Positions 21,061-33,549 are shown, counted from the stretch's first letter. The stretch: 64,000 bases of DNA from Gnetum montanum (GCA_015680685.1 MNCI01004529.1:707159-771158); one strand, 5' to 3'. Notes: a model not told the origin generated them from the letters alone. Made by a program: numbers and translations.

Positions 21061-24000
21061 CAGGGTGTTGGCTAAACCTGTCCTAGTCATCATGGAGCTC
21101 ACTAGCATTCTCTATTACATGAGTGAGCCTATGCCCAACATGCCTACACAAAATATGCAGGTGGGTTATCAGGCAGTGTGGTTTTGGCTAGGGGCAAGCA
21201 ATTTTCTACCATTCTTGCTATAGCACTTCAGTGTGATGATGTAGTCATATCAAGCAGTGAAGGTTGCAAATGCCATCACTGAGACATTGCTAACTAGGGC
21301 CAACAGGGACATATCGAGATTTATGTTCAATGAGTCCACTACCGGTGATGATGGAGCAGGTGGTTCAAGGTGAGGCTCCAAGGGCACTTGTCCCTTATCC
21401 AAGATTTGGCAAATGCAAGAGTTCTCTTGCTACAACAAGAGAAACACCCTCTTTGTTGCTATGCACATGCATATTTTATTCTAGAACCTACCTGGAACTG
21501 TATACTATGCTGGAGGGTAAGTGCTTTTACGATTTTTGCATTGTTCTCTTTGCCACTGACTCATGCTAAATTTTCTAACTACTCATACTTGTTGCCATAT
21601 TCAGAGTTAATAATCAAGGTCTCAACAATGAGGACAAGGCTCTTTCCTTGATTCGCACCATGCTAGAGGTATTCTCCTCTAGTCTGAACATTCGGGAGGC
21701 TATCCTTGAATAGCTAGGAGGTGATCTAAAGGATTACCCTAAGTAGTACCCAAAGGTGTTTGAGTGGTGTAGGACCTATAATTGGCTTGATGAGGAGTGG
21801 GCTAGTGGTGAGCCCAACCTTGAGAAGTTTCTTGTACCACCACCTCTATCCTACACACCATTTGTTTTGCGTAAGTGTCTATCATTTTGGCTCGTATGCT
21901 TTCTCCCATGTGCACTTGCTGATTTGCCCTTTGCATGATATTAACATTTTTTTTGCCTTCATTGTAGCTACAATTACTTCTGGAGAGGTGACGGTGGTCA
22001 CCACAGGCTACACTGAGGCTACCCTCATCATGAAATATGGTGATGTGGAAGATGCACAACATTGGTTGTGCCATCAAGCCTTAGAGGTGTTGACTAGTTG
22101 GATCACATGGGCTAGGTTGATGGACCTTTTTTTGGCCCCTAGCCTAAACATTTTGGTGGCTGAAATGGTCACTATCATAGACTCCTTCAACAGTGATGTT
22201 TTCCACTTCATCACCTGCATGTGTGGAGTGCAGGTAGTCTTGGACCTTAATGAGGCCTTCTTTGCTGACCTCTTCAGCCTCCCTACTAATGGACCATTGG
22301 TCATTGATAAGGCCAATAGAGAGGTGGATTGGAGAGGAGAGATCAAGGAGTGGTTAGGAGCCACTCAATCTCACAAAGGCATCCTAATTAAAGACATGCA
22401 TGTGCATGAGGTCTAGGACCTCTACCCTCTATTTTGTGTTTGTACCTTTCCAAAGTTGCTCTCCCAATGAAAAACCTTTAGAATTCAGTAGGTGCGGGTG
22501 ATGAGGGAGGTGTTGCAAGAGGGCACAAGGTTTAACTAGGCCTCCTACATAGCCACTAGACTACATGTAGAAATCATGAGGCTACGCTACCACCTTTAAG
22601 AAAGGTCTCATGTACACTTTGTGTTCTTTGTAGCATATCTATGAAGGTTCGCGAAGCTCTTGGTGGTTCGAGATAGTGAGCAATGGGTAGTGTAAGACTA
22701 TGAGTAGTTATCTAAGCCTTGGGTTAAGCACATGCTCACAACCACTTGCTTGTAGGCCCCCCAAAGGGAATTGATGAATCATACTTAATGACCATCAAAG
22801 ATCATTTGGGGCAGTCACACTATTCCTATGATAGCACAAGCGAGTGTTTCCCAATTGTTGTTAGGGATGTGAACAAGGCTAACTGCTATATTGTGAAAAT
22901 GGTGAGGTCATCCAAGATAAAGATCAAGAGACCATGCCTAATACAGGAGGCTGCTCCTATAGTTGGACAGGTGGGCATCAAGAAGATCTGCCTCAAGATC
23001 CCAAGCTTGCGCAAAGATGTTATAGGTTAGTATATGTATAGATGTACTTTTTTCATATTTTTTTATGTTTATATTTTTTAAGTTTTTAGCTATACTATGC
23101 TAATGCTAAAATGTTATGTTTGTAAGTTAGGTGAGAGGGCTACTGAAATGGTAGTAGCAACTGTGGTAGAGATGACCCCTCCTCAAGATGAGAAGGGGGA
23201 AGCACACAGGGAGGAGGTGCATGAGGTTGCAGAGATCCTCTAGTAGTTTGAGGTGGAGGGGCTATTCCACCCCAAAGAGGGTGATTTTGCTAGCCTCTTT
23301 GATGGTGTGTAGTTAGGGGATCCCCTTGCTCTAACACATGAGGACTTACTAGGTAAGTGCCTTAAATTGCCATTTGTTATTGCTTCATTGCTCTTGCATC
23401 TTTGGCTATTTAGTTGCATGCTAAGTGAGTTATTGTGCCACAACCTTATATGTACTTACTAGTAGTCCACCATTCATGCCTACCCATGGCATGAAGCCAT
23501 GGGTAGAAACATCAGACAAGTTTGCCTTCATGGAACGCATTATTGAGGATATGGTTGATCACATATAGCAGGTAGATCCCAAGCTCGGTATGCATGTTGT
23601 TATTTTGCTTATGTTACTTTGCTGATTTTAATGCTTAGTCTATGGCTAATGATGATTTGCTTGTTGCATGCCAATAAGCTCTAAGCTCCACTAGGATCCA
23701 AACTAGGTAGCTAAAGTAGATGTTGTCCCTAAGTACCCTCCTAAAGTGGAGTAGGTACCTCATCATGTGTATGAGGTAGCCAGCAAGTGCACACTTTCCT
23801 GTGTGAAAGCCTTATGGATTTGTAAGTGCTCGAATGAGCACCTGTGGAAGTGTGTGCATGAACTTCAGGAGAGAGTGATAAGCCAAGACATAAAGATCAA
23901 GGACCTTCAGTCTCGATATGACTTCTTGGTAGGTTAGTCATGGGGAGATAATACTTGGTGGTCCATAGAGATCGATTACACTAGGTACTGGTCGGCCATC

Positions 24001-24636
24001 CAGGGCAAGAATGAGGCCACCTAGGAGATCATTGAGCAAAGGCTATAGATGGACCTACTTGCCTAGAAGAATCAAGATTGCAAGAATTTTAGTACTAAGG
24101 TGTGCAAGTGGGGACATACACAAAAGAACCGCAAACACCACTATGAGTGTGAGCGAGATGCATATCTTCAGTAGCTCAAGGAAGAGTCCGTTGACATTGT
24201 TGCCTTGAGATGTTTATTGAGGTGATTAGCAAGAGACGAGCCTTCAAGATATTTGCTTGTCATACAGTGGTTATTGGTTCCCTAGAGAGGGAGATTATCA
24301 CATCCTTAAGGGAGGCTTTTTCTACCACATTTTCTATGGAGCCACTCACATGGATCGCCATGGACAAAGGTAAGACCTTCACGGGAGTTGTCTTTGGCTA
24401 AGAGGACTGGACACAACTATCTGAAGCCAAGATCCTCTGACACTTAGAGGAGGGCCTTGATAGTTTTCCTCTATACATGGTTAGTTTTTTATGTTAGTTT
24501 GTATATTATACACTTGCTTACAGGTTTTCTATTTTTTTGCATTATTGACAGGCACCAAGTAATGCTATAGGTCCTAACAACGTAGTGGATGAAAAAAGCC
24601 CTCCACATCCACCTAGCACCACTGGTTGAGTAGATC
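21061..24636 (+). pseudogene. Antisense multi-exon gene relic inside N1 (unidentified; possible PMD-like domain)
   Basis: It lies opposite to N1's own genes. Visible exons, all bounded by GT and AG: about 21061-21516, 21605-21870, 21968 to about 22740, 22756-23025, 23131-23352, then weaker ones near 23466-23587 and 23679-24630. Splicing keeps the frame at the first, second and fourth introns (21517-21604, 21871-21967, 23026-23130). Exon 3 gives the longest open stretch (21968-22416), with FNSDVFHFITC, GVQVVLDLNEAFFADLFSLP and NGPLVID; this resembles the GE...TL.D...LGLP..GPPV signature of plant mobile domains, but only loosely. Exon 5 is acidic; 23870-23930 (LQERVISQDIKIKDLQSRY) looks coiled-coil. 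Stops are mostly TAG. Function unknown. Captured host gene, or a lineage-specific antisense ORF of Tat-type elements, are the two main readings. Confidence 0.6.
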
Positions 24637-25642
24637 CTAATGTAGCCTTATTATTGGGCATTTTTGCATTTTTGTGTATCTTTGCTATATGAAGCAGATG
24701 ATCATGCTATGTATTATTATTTAAATGAGATCTCATGGACATTTTTTGCCATATGGAGTGTATGATGAGTAGAATTTTTCATTTGTTCGTTAAGTGTTTT
24801 AATGCTAATAATGTGATGAATTTGATGCAACTAGGCCACAATCGTTGCTAGTTTTAGGCTATTCTAGGCCCCAATGGTAGTTTAAGGCCATTTTGGGCCA
24901 CTTGATGGAAGGAAACAAGTTGCCAATTTAGGGCCATGATGGGCTATATGATAGTTTAAGGCCTTTTTGGGCCACATGATTTAAGGGAGATTGGTAGTTT
25001 AAGGCCATGTCAGGTCATGCAATAGTTTAAGGCCTTTTCAAGCCATGTAGTGCTAGTTTAAGGCCATGGTAGGCCATTATTTTATGAAATTTTGAATTTT
25101 ATAATTTTTATGTATTTTAAACTTAAGTAAGCAAAAACATAAACCAAGTGAAACTACACAAACAAAAGAAATAAATGCATAATAAGGAAAATAATGCAAA
25201 AAAAGCAAACAACCAAGCTAAATGTAAAATGCAAGCAGAATGAAAATGAGTGAAGTATGTAGAAGTGGGGGTAGGTAGGCACTTAGCACATGCTAAACTA
25301 AGGAGATGCCTTAGTCACGCAATTGCTTCCTAATCCAATGTGGGTTAAGGGGTGTGTAAAGCTTGGACAGTATAATGTGGTACTCGCCTTGACTTTTTTC
25401 AGCTATGTCAAATGGTAATTCTACCCATAAAGTTTCCTCCAGGAGGTCATTGGCTCACTTTGGTTTCTCAGGTTCGTTTGCCTCACATGTTTCACCTTCG
25501 TCTTTCGCAGGAGGCGCATCATCGGGGAACTCCACCTCTAACCCTTGTTTTGTGCCAATGTTGCTAATGGTTAGAGGGGCTGCATTGTTACCATAGATGA
25601 TAACCTCACCACCCTCATATGGAAGGTGGATCTCCTGGTGGA
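24637..25642. other. N1 spacer with TAGTTTAAGGCC repeats
   Basis: Non-coding. 24840-25080 contains about six degenerate copies of TAGTTTAAGGCCATnnTnGGCC. An A-rich tract follows (25130-25260). 25261-25640 matches 6815-7150 of N2, the stretch just after the protease on the minus strand, and is the degenerate 3' end of the gag-pro region. Confidence 0.65.
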
Positions 25643-26173
25643 TTAGGAAGGAGACAACCTACAGTTAGGGCAGCTACCCAGGATCAAGTTGAATCTAGGC
25701 ATCTCCTCGATCACAATGAATTCTAATATGGTGGGGAATTGCTTCCCTACCACGAAGGCTATTGTGACTATTCCCTTTATGACAACACATGAATCATTAA
25801 AGGATTTCAAGCATGTTGTCTTTGTAGGTTTGATTTGGTAAGCAAGACCTAGCTTTTTAATGACCATGTATAGGATTGCATTGGTTATTGCCCCATTGTC
25901 AACATGCACCTTGTGGATTCTACACAACCCCATGAAAATTGTGATAAACATCAGCATAGTAATGACTTGATCCTTCTCAAGGTTAACCTTGATCACCTCA
26001 TCATGGAATGCCAAGGGTGTTGAACTCGATTCCTGTGGTGTAGGGGGTAGCATCATAATGTGGATAGATTGTTCATCTATGAGGATGTCCTCCATAATAG
26101 GAATGGAGGTCAACATGTGAAATAATGCTTCATTATGGGCATATGAGGTCATGATAAGGTTGTACAGGCTCAA
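25643..26173 (-). pseudogene. N1 aspartic protease relic (longest open stretch of N1)
   Basis: A 176-codon open stretch on the minus strand. The catalytic motif is VDNGAITN at about residues 97-104, in the place of the D-S/T/N-G motif. Further on are KTTCLKSFNDSC, GIVTIAFVVG and FNLILGS near the end. VDNG and the terminal ILG are as in Tat/Ogre proteases. The upstream part (SIPIMEDILIDEQ, EVIKVNLEKD) is the linker between gag and protease. It is probably not an independent gene but the surviving part of gag-pro. Confidence 0.82.
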
Positions 26174-28995
26174 TGTAGTGTTTTTCTATTTTAAGGCTTG
26201 TTTAACCTACACCAATGCATTAAGGAAGTCTTTGTTGTTGTCTGCTACCTTACTAGCTTTCATCTCCTTCATGCAACCCAAGAGATGAATCTCTCATGAA
26301 GGAGATTTGGGCTTTCCTTGTCTTGCTTGCTTTGGAGCCTTAGTGGTCCATTGTTGGTTGCTTATGATGGCCTTCTTGATTGATTTAGCCATGGGGATAG
26401 AGGAAAAGGGGACGGGCTTTGGTGGCCCTAGTGCACTTTGCTCTTGGTTCTACCTAAGCATTTAATTGATGAGGCATTTGTTGGGCCTCTCGAGTTGCCA
26501 TCTCGATTGCCTATTTGTGTTGCTTGTAGGATGAGGTCTTGGGCAAGTAGGGATTAATGCATGATCCACCACCAGACTCTAAGTAGATGAGGAGTCTGCA
26601 CATTGTGACATCCTTATGACAAAGGATGATTGAGCAGTTTCCACTGCAACATGATATGGGATCCTAACCACAAAGGTTGTTATGGGTGCCCGAGGTGGTG
26701 CTCTAAGACTGAAAGGGAACTAGTTAGGGATGAGGAAGCCCCAACATCACTAGAGGGCACATGAACCATGAATGACTTCTATGTCAATTCTAAGTCATCA
26801 ACACTAATAGCATTGATGGTGTACCTTGCACCACTTGCATTGAGGGGATCCTTGTAAACCCTCATTGATTAATTTTAGGGGTGAACTGGGTTGGTTGCAT
26901 CAAGGACTAGCTTGCCCTTATCAATCATGCATTGTATGTCATTGTGTAAGGCCATGCAAAAATTTGTATCGTGACCAAGAAATTGGTAATATTGGCAAAA
27001 TCGGTATAACCTAAAATGCTTAGGGATCAAATGCTTGTTTAGTAGTTTGGCTAAGGAATTTTTGAGGAGCTCGTAATATCTATCATGACGTTTGTAAGTA
27101 TCCTTAGACATCTACTTATACTTGGATGTATCCAACATGAAGTAGTTGGTCCAAAAGCTTCAACAACTTAATGGACAATGGTGTGTGCTTTGAGTGATCC
27201 TTGCACTCAAAGTTTGACCTTAGGGTAGCTTTCCCCATAGTCATCAACAATGTGGGCTAGTTCTTCATTGCAATGCTAGAGCCAAAAGCCTTATTATTGT
27301 TGGTTAGGCCTTGGATGGCTTGGCCATTGGTTTGATGTTGTTTCGCTTAGCCTTGTTAGCCACCGTTGCTATAGTTGTGGTTTCTTGTTTACTGTTGTCT
27401 TTGTCTTTTTATTTTTTTGCATGCAAGGTTTTATAGGCCACATAGGTTAGGTCCTTACTAGCCTCCATCGCATCCTAAATGCTCTTGGTTTGAGCAAACA
27501 CTTGGCTCAAGGATTGCAATGCAAGGTAATACAGTTTCAACTTAGTGAAGTTGTTCACTACACCCTTAAAAATGACTACCAAGTGTGTCTCCATGATAGG
27601 ATCACTAATCTCATTAAGTGATGTGCTCCAGCATTGAATGAATTTTTGCATGGGCTTTAAGTGGCCCTACTTAACTTGCATCAACTTATCTAGGATTATT
27701 GTAGGCTTCAAGTTATACTTAAAGCATGTGACAAATTGGGTGAGCAACTCCTCTAAAGAAGAAATGGAGGCCCTGGGGAGTGCACAGTACCAATCTAGTG
27801 CCTTGCCAGTCAAGGACATGGTGAACACATGAATGATTGCATGTGGCCATGCCTGCAATAGAAGGCATTCGGACCAAAAAGTCACTAGATGAGCATTAGG
27901 ATCCTCTTCACCATTGTATTTGGTGAATTGAGGTAGTAGTGCCCCAGTGGATAGTGCCAGTGGTGAAACTACAAGACTAATTGGAGTGTCCTGATAGAAG
28001 TCCATTACATGGACAATTTTAGAGGAGGTAGCCTTGAGCTACTTGACCTCTTTTATTAAAGTCTGAATAAGCTTGAATGCTTGATCCAGACTTGGAAAGG
28101 TTGCAGTAGGCTATGTCAGTTGTGCTACTCATTGTGCTATTTGGGTGGCCCATGACTTAGCTACATGTTGTGCAAGCACATGCGATGCTTGTTGCATGGG
28201 TTGTGACATAGGCACAAAAGCTAGACCCCACCATGTGCTTGTGGGTTGGACCATTATGAAGGGTGTTGACATGATGGATGGAATGAATGATGCCTGAGTT
28301 GTGTGTGGTGGGGGAATGTGCACATAAGGCTATGTAGGCATAACAGTGGCTAGCACAGATGACAAGACATGTTGCAGAGGTATGACAAAGGATACGCTAA
28401 AATGATGTCTAACATCTTAGTGTGTCTACTATGTTTGGTGAGTCGCCACCATAAGCATTGACCTAAGAGGTGACCCTGAGCCTATGACTATCTCTAAAAA
28501 GATAGACTGGAGAGACTATAGGGGGACGAAAGTGGGGCTTGTCCGCTAGAATGAGGTGTGGAATGAGTCATCATGCTCAGATCGAGCTTTAAACTCATCC
28601 TTCTCCTCTTACAGGGGCTCCTTGTAGTTTGTCCCTACCTCATGGCTAATGTTTTGGATGAGGTTGTCAAGCATCCATTGGGAGGGCTCTGTGAGTGGAA
28701 TGAAATCCACAACAGAGGGAAAGTATTCCTTTCTATTTCAATGTTTGACCTGGAAACTACATTTGACAATCATTTCTTGATGGTCTACGTACAAACCCAC
28801 CTAGAGCTTTGTGCAAATGAAGTTATATTGTGCATCATTGAGCATCATGTACTCAGGAGGTAGGTTGCACAACCTAAACGATTGCCTCAGCTCTACTAAG
28901 ACAAGATTGATAGGATGATCAATTTGGATATTCTATTGAATAGGTTGAACAATGACCATGCTTGAAGTGGAGGTCAAAGGTTGCTCAGGATTCAT
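26174..28995 (-). pseudogene. N1 gag relic
   Basis: The start at 28995 (minus) gives MNPEQP, shared with N2. The N-terminal part is proline- and methionine-rich (28323-28129). The gag core at 28005-27667 has FTKYNGEEDPNAHL, MSLTGKALDWY and SLEELLTQF, the conserved pattern of Tat/Ogre capsid. At 27111-26875 a knuckle-like CQYYQFLGHDTNFC precedes MIDKGKLVLDA. Stops and frame changes separate these blocks. Confidence 0.83.
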
Positions 28996-29457
28996 GATGT
29001 AAAGGGAGAAAGGAAAAAATTTGCTAGATGCAAAAGGGAGAGAAGAAACTAGAAAAAATGATTAAGTGCAAAAATGCAAAGAAAAATGGCTAAGTATAGA
29101 ATTGCTGAAAAAATGGCTAAGTGTAAAAAAATGTAAAAAAAAATGACTAAGTGTAAACTGTTGAAAAAATAGCCAACTCTAGGGCTACGCTTAGAGTCAA
29201 CTACACTCCCTACATTGGGAGTTGACTACACTCTATTGAGTGCCCAAAATTTGGCTAAGTGTAAAGTATATGCTCTAGTTTTGTTAAGTGGGGTTCTAGG
29301 GGAATTGACGACTGGGTCCAGTCTACACCAACAGTTTGTAGACAACTCCTACACTAGCCTAAGATCTAGCTACTATCGTGGCAGGTCCACAAGCAACAGT
29401 GCTAGAGAGAGCACACAGGGCAACAACCAAGGAAGACAACAAAGGAAAATGGTGGAG

Positions 29458-29475
29458 GCCCTCCTTCTCGCACTA
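29458..29475 (-). promoter_or_regulatory. Candidate primer-binding site of N1
   Basis: The minus strand reads TAGTGCGAGAAGGAGGGC, 6 nt inside the 5' LTR, equivalent to the N2 site at 10716-10699. The donor tRNA was not identified. Confidence 0.33.
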
Positions 29476-29481
29476 GAAAAC

Positions 29482-31212
29482 TATAACAATCAAAAATGTC
29501 AAACACTGGAATGGTACACTGAGAGATCTGTGGTTGTATAGCTTTGACCCTGCATCCATGTGAGGGCCTACTAGAAACAGAAGCAAGGTGCCTAGAATGG
29601 CCTTGTCAATCAAATTGGGACTTATGGGGTGTTACACCAAAATGAGTGCTAATGGTTTGCACAGTGTTTGCAATGTTCACAATGTTAACTAGAGTGAGTG
29701 TAGTTGAGGTTTCCAATGCAAAACAAGGATGCAAACATGTGAATATATGCAGAAAAATAGCAAAAAATGCTATAAAATGCTTGAATGTGAGTAAAATGCC
29801 AAAAATGCATAGGAAATAAGTGAGAGAGAAATTGGCACCACCCCAAATGGGGGGAAGCATAGTTAATTGCAAAGAAAGGTGATGAGTTATGTACTGTACA
29901 AACAAGCACAATAGGCAAGTGTAGTCATAGTCTCAAGGTGTCTAGGTTGTAAGAACTAATGTCCACCATGAAGCTTGAGCCTACCGAGTTGGCTACCATA
30001 GTGTCCTGCAATGTGTAATGGCACTGTGGTGGTGTGCAATGATGCCAAGTGCTATCCCAAAGTTCACCAAAATGCCAAGTGTGCTCAGATGCCAAATTCC
30101 AAAATGCTAATTGAATGCAAGAATTGCCAACCCCTAAAATGTGAAATGCTAGGGTATTTATATGCCTAGGGTTAGCACAAATCATAGATCAGGTGTCACA
30201 TGGCAGAGGGGTAGTTGGGACTACACTAGTCCCAACTACACTCCCATTGAAGTAAACGGTGTTCTACTGGTGTGCTCTAATGGACCTTGTGAGACTACTA
30301 GACTATGACTACGCTACCAAGATTTCATGTATGAGTGCCAAATAGATCACAATGAACCTGAAAATAATGCAAAATAGTGTAGCTTTGGAGACTGCACTAC
30401 AAGACTACGTTGTCCACTCTCTCGAGTGGTTTTGAGCATAGGTACCATTTTGGGTCAAATGGGGGATGCAAAAGAGGTGAAAATTGCTAATATTATTTGT
30501 CAAAGAAATGCTGGAGCTGAGATGAAGGCCAGTGCTATGTTTCTAGAGGATTTTGGAGGTAGTTCTACATGACTACGCTTTGAAGTGTAGTCCAACAGTT
30601 AGAAAAATTTTGCAAAACGGGTGTCCTTGTGTAGACTATGCTAACTATACTCTAAAGTGTAGTCTCGATAGTGGGAAGTGTAGTCCAGCAGTTAGAAATT
30701 TTTCCAAACTATTTTTTCCATCCCAAGCATGCTTAACAGCTTATGGTAGAAATTTTGCCAAACTGTTTTTTCCATGCCAAGCAAGCTTGAAAGCTCCTGG
30801 CTTAATAGTTAGGCAAAGTTACAAAATTGGCCCTTGGTGTGCTGACTACACTTTGGAGCATAGTAGGGAGTGTAGTCTAGTAGTTAGAAGATTTGCTTAA
30901 TAGCTTTTGGTTTGACACTTAGATAAACTTGCAAAACTAGCCCTTAGTGTGCTAACTACGCTAACTACATTCTAGACCATAGTGTTGGTAGGGGGACTAT
31001 AGTCCCACCCTTAGAAAATTTTGCAACTATTGTTAACACTTAGAAAAATTTTACAAATTAGGACTATTTATGTCAACTACGCTGACTACACTCTAGAGCA
31101 TAGTCCCAGTAGTGGGGAGCATAGTCTCAACACTTCTAAAAAATTCTCCAAGTTTTGACACTTAGACAAATTTGTTGTTGAGGCTTGGGAGCCCAAATTT
31201 GGTGGTGTTTCA
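29482..31212 (-). mobile_element. N1 5' LTR
   Basis: This 1,731-bp LTR aligns with the split LTR at 2576-3322 plus 12430-13429. A minus-strand TATA box is at 30162-30155. Palindromes of the ACTACGCT/AGCGTAGT type recur at 30571-30595, 30650, 30845, 30955 and 31080-31105. The outer end TGAAACACCACC (31212) borders ATACT. The inner end reads TATAA on the + strand rather than TG. Confidence 0.87.
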
Positions 31213-32586
31213 ATACTATGCTAGAACTATTTAATGATAAATAGCAGGCATACTCTAGAGTGTCTAATTTGAAAAGGCAAATCCAAGGCTAGAAATGGGA
31301 AACACATAAACCCTTAGATGCCACCATGGGTAGATATTATTCTCTCTTACATCAATGCCTTAGCCATGATTATTCTTAGAGGAAATAACTTTGCCACATC
31401 ATAGATGGGCTCAGAGTAGAAACAAGAAAAACTCTTGAGGTTTATGCCCAAGGGAGAGTATCCGAACTAAGAGCTTATCAGATATAAAGGTTGTAGAGAA
31501 GAAGATGAGTTGACAAAAAGGGAAAGTTCAGAAGAATATAATAGGAACCCTTCCATCTGGAAAATGGAGGTCCGATTATGAGACAAGGAGGAGTCACCAC
31601 TCAATAAGGTGGTGAATAGGAAAACCTTGCCCATCCAAAAATTTGTTTTTAATATTTTTGCAAAGGTTGATAAATTATGGGACTCTTTGGATGAAAAATT
31701 CTAAACTGGTATGAATATTACTAAAGAATCCAAAGAGCAGAATAGTGATCATAACTACTTGCGGCAGAAAGAAGTTGAACGTGCCTACCAAAGAGGTAAG
31801 GGCAAAGCTACTGTAGTAGAGGAAGTTGTGGAGATAGACTCCGATGATGATGTTGGGTGTGACATTTGTTAGTATGAACATCCTAAGGAATTTTGCCCTA
31901 TGATGTCACACTTACAAGAGTTTGGAATGTACACCCTGAATCATTGACTAGCAAGGAGGTAAGCACCTAGACAACTGCCTTATCCTCAAGGCAATTCAAG
32001 GTAGTTCCACTAGCAACAACAACCTTACTATCCAAGTGGAGCTCCACCATAACCATATGAGCAATACCAGTAGTGGAAGTAACCACAATCATGGGGGACA
32101 TAACCACTAAGACAGTAGTACCCTTACAAGCAAACAAACCCATACGGGTACTATATTTAGCAAATTATTTCTCCATAAATCTCTACCATCCATGCCTCAT
32201 TCCAACATCACTATTATCCTTCAAAGTACCATTGAACTCATTCATCATCTACTCAAGGGAAAAATCCATACCCATACCATCCTCCAAATCTTTCTACACA
32301 TATTCCTCCACCCTCAACTCAATTATCTCCTACTCTATCTATGTAGGACAAAATTGCCCCACAACCATAGCAATGAAATGCTACAAGGGCTGTAAATTTA
32401 TAACCAACCTTCCAATTGAGTGGTTTGGACAATTAAACTAGAAAATGACCATTTTTCCAACCTAATAGTCCTTCAAAACCCTCATAAACTAATGTGGTAG
32501 GTTACCCTATATCTTGAGCATCCTCATCTTCTGCATCAAACACATTCCAAGGCCCTTCAAACCAAAAGCCACCTCAAATCTACACT
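31213..32586 (+). pseudogene. Element O gag, 3' part, with zinc knuckle
   Basis: This continues the reading lost at 2575: ELFNDK, then SNLKRQIQG (31250-31290), the end of the retrotransposon gag core. At 31855-31900 a knuckle of the form C-x2-C-x3-H-x4-C is visible (CDIC, YEH, CP), the nucleocapsid RNA-binding motif with one spacing residue fewer than the canonical form. 31975-32580 is glutamine- and proline-rich, as in the same place of E2. Stops are frequent; the apparent ORF at 32073-32441 is a shifted frame of this stretch. Confidence 0.75.
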
Positions 32587-33549
32587 GTGATGTTAACTCA
32601 TGTTATCTTTGATTGGATCAAGGTTGGAAACCTTCCCACGAAGATATCTAACCTGGGAAATCCTCTTATTTACTTACAGATCACTCGACATGAGCCATGT
32701 AAGGCTCTTCATGATTCTGGTTTTGGTATCAATCTCATCTTCCATGACATGTACAAGGCCTACAACCTACCACCTCTCAAGAAGAGTAATATCCATCTAG
32801 AATTAACAAATCAATCAATCACTATCCCTTTCAAATTAGTGGAGGACATTATAACTATAGTTTGTGGATGGTCCTCTCCTGCAGATTTTCTAGTGATCCA
32901 AGTAGAAAACTCCAAAGGCGACTTTCCCATCATTATGGGATGTACATGATTAAGCACTATTGATGCACGAGTGGGCATCAGGGACCTCTCCTTGAAAATC
33001 TCCAAGGAAAATGAGTTTGGATGACTTGAGAAAAAGCAAGTTCCATATATTGTGTATATGATAATGGGTGTATTATGTGTAGAAAATCTAGTCCATTAAA
33101 AGTACATTCATTCAAGCATGTAATCAATGTGCACATGAAACCAATATCCAAAGGTTCCTATACATAGGAGCCACAAAATAGAAGGGCACCCAGTGGCTGA
33201 TAGCTAACTTCGATAGTAAACACTATGCATGGAACCTACTGAGAGCCTGACATGTGCTTATGTGAAGGGCATAGATGAACTTGAGGAAGTTCATCACCAA
33301 CTCTTTAATAATAAAATTAATGATACTTGTTGGGAAGAGTTGGAAATCCTTGATAATTTTAAGCTAAAGTTCCTAGAGTTAAAAACTCTACCAGCCAGCA
33401 TGGAGTATGCATTTTTTAAAAATGGCAAGCTAGTTATAATCAATACAAATTTTACTTTTGAACAAAAAGACAAGCTATTAGAGGTGGTCAAAAAATCGTC
33501 AATAACCTTTGCTTATTCATATCCTAAACTGACTAGAATTGATCCATAG
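32587..33549 (+). pseudogene. Element O aspartic protease and PR-RT linker relic
   Basis: 32587-32949 is open and carries CKALHDSGFGINLI (32698-32740), the D-S-G catalytic motif followed by NLI, and near the end SPADFLVIQ and FPIIMG, the flap-to-end pattern of Ty3/gypsy proteases. A second open piece, 33229-33549, reads LELKTLPASMEYAFFKNG and LLEVVKKSSITFAYS, the linker that precedes RT in Athila-type pol. A broken stretch of about 280 bp joins them. Confidence 0.82.

Larger units (their letters stand above)
2576..31212 (-). mobile_element. Element N1: large Tat/Ogre-like Ty3/gypsy retrotransposon nested in O
   Basis: On the minus strand: 5' LTR 31212-29482, gag 28995-26880, protease 26173-25643, an antisense gene cassette, RT about 18560-17720, RNase H and a second RNase H (to 16640), integrase 16500-15419, a repeat-rich 3' region, a polypurine tract and a 3' LTR (13429-12430 plus 3322-2576, split by N2). 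Without N2 it is about 19.5 kb. Diagnostic Tat/Ogre traits are gag motifs (LTGKALDWY), a CxxH-type knuckle before MIDKGKLV, protease with VDNG, a second RNase H with a TNNxAxY-like motif, and long LTRs (1.73-1.75 kb). The near-matching 5-bp duplication confirms the ends. Confidence 0.85.
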
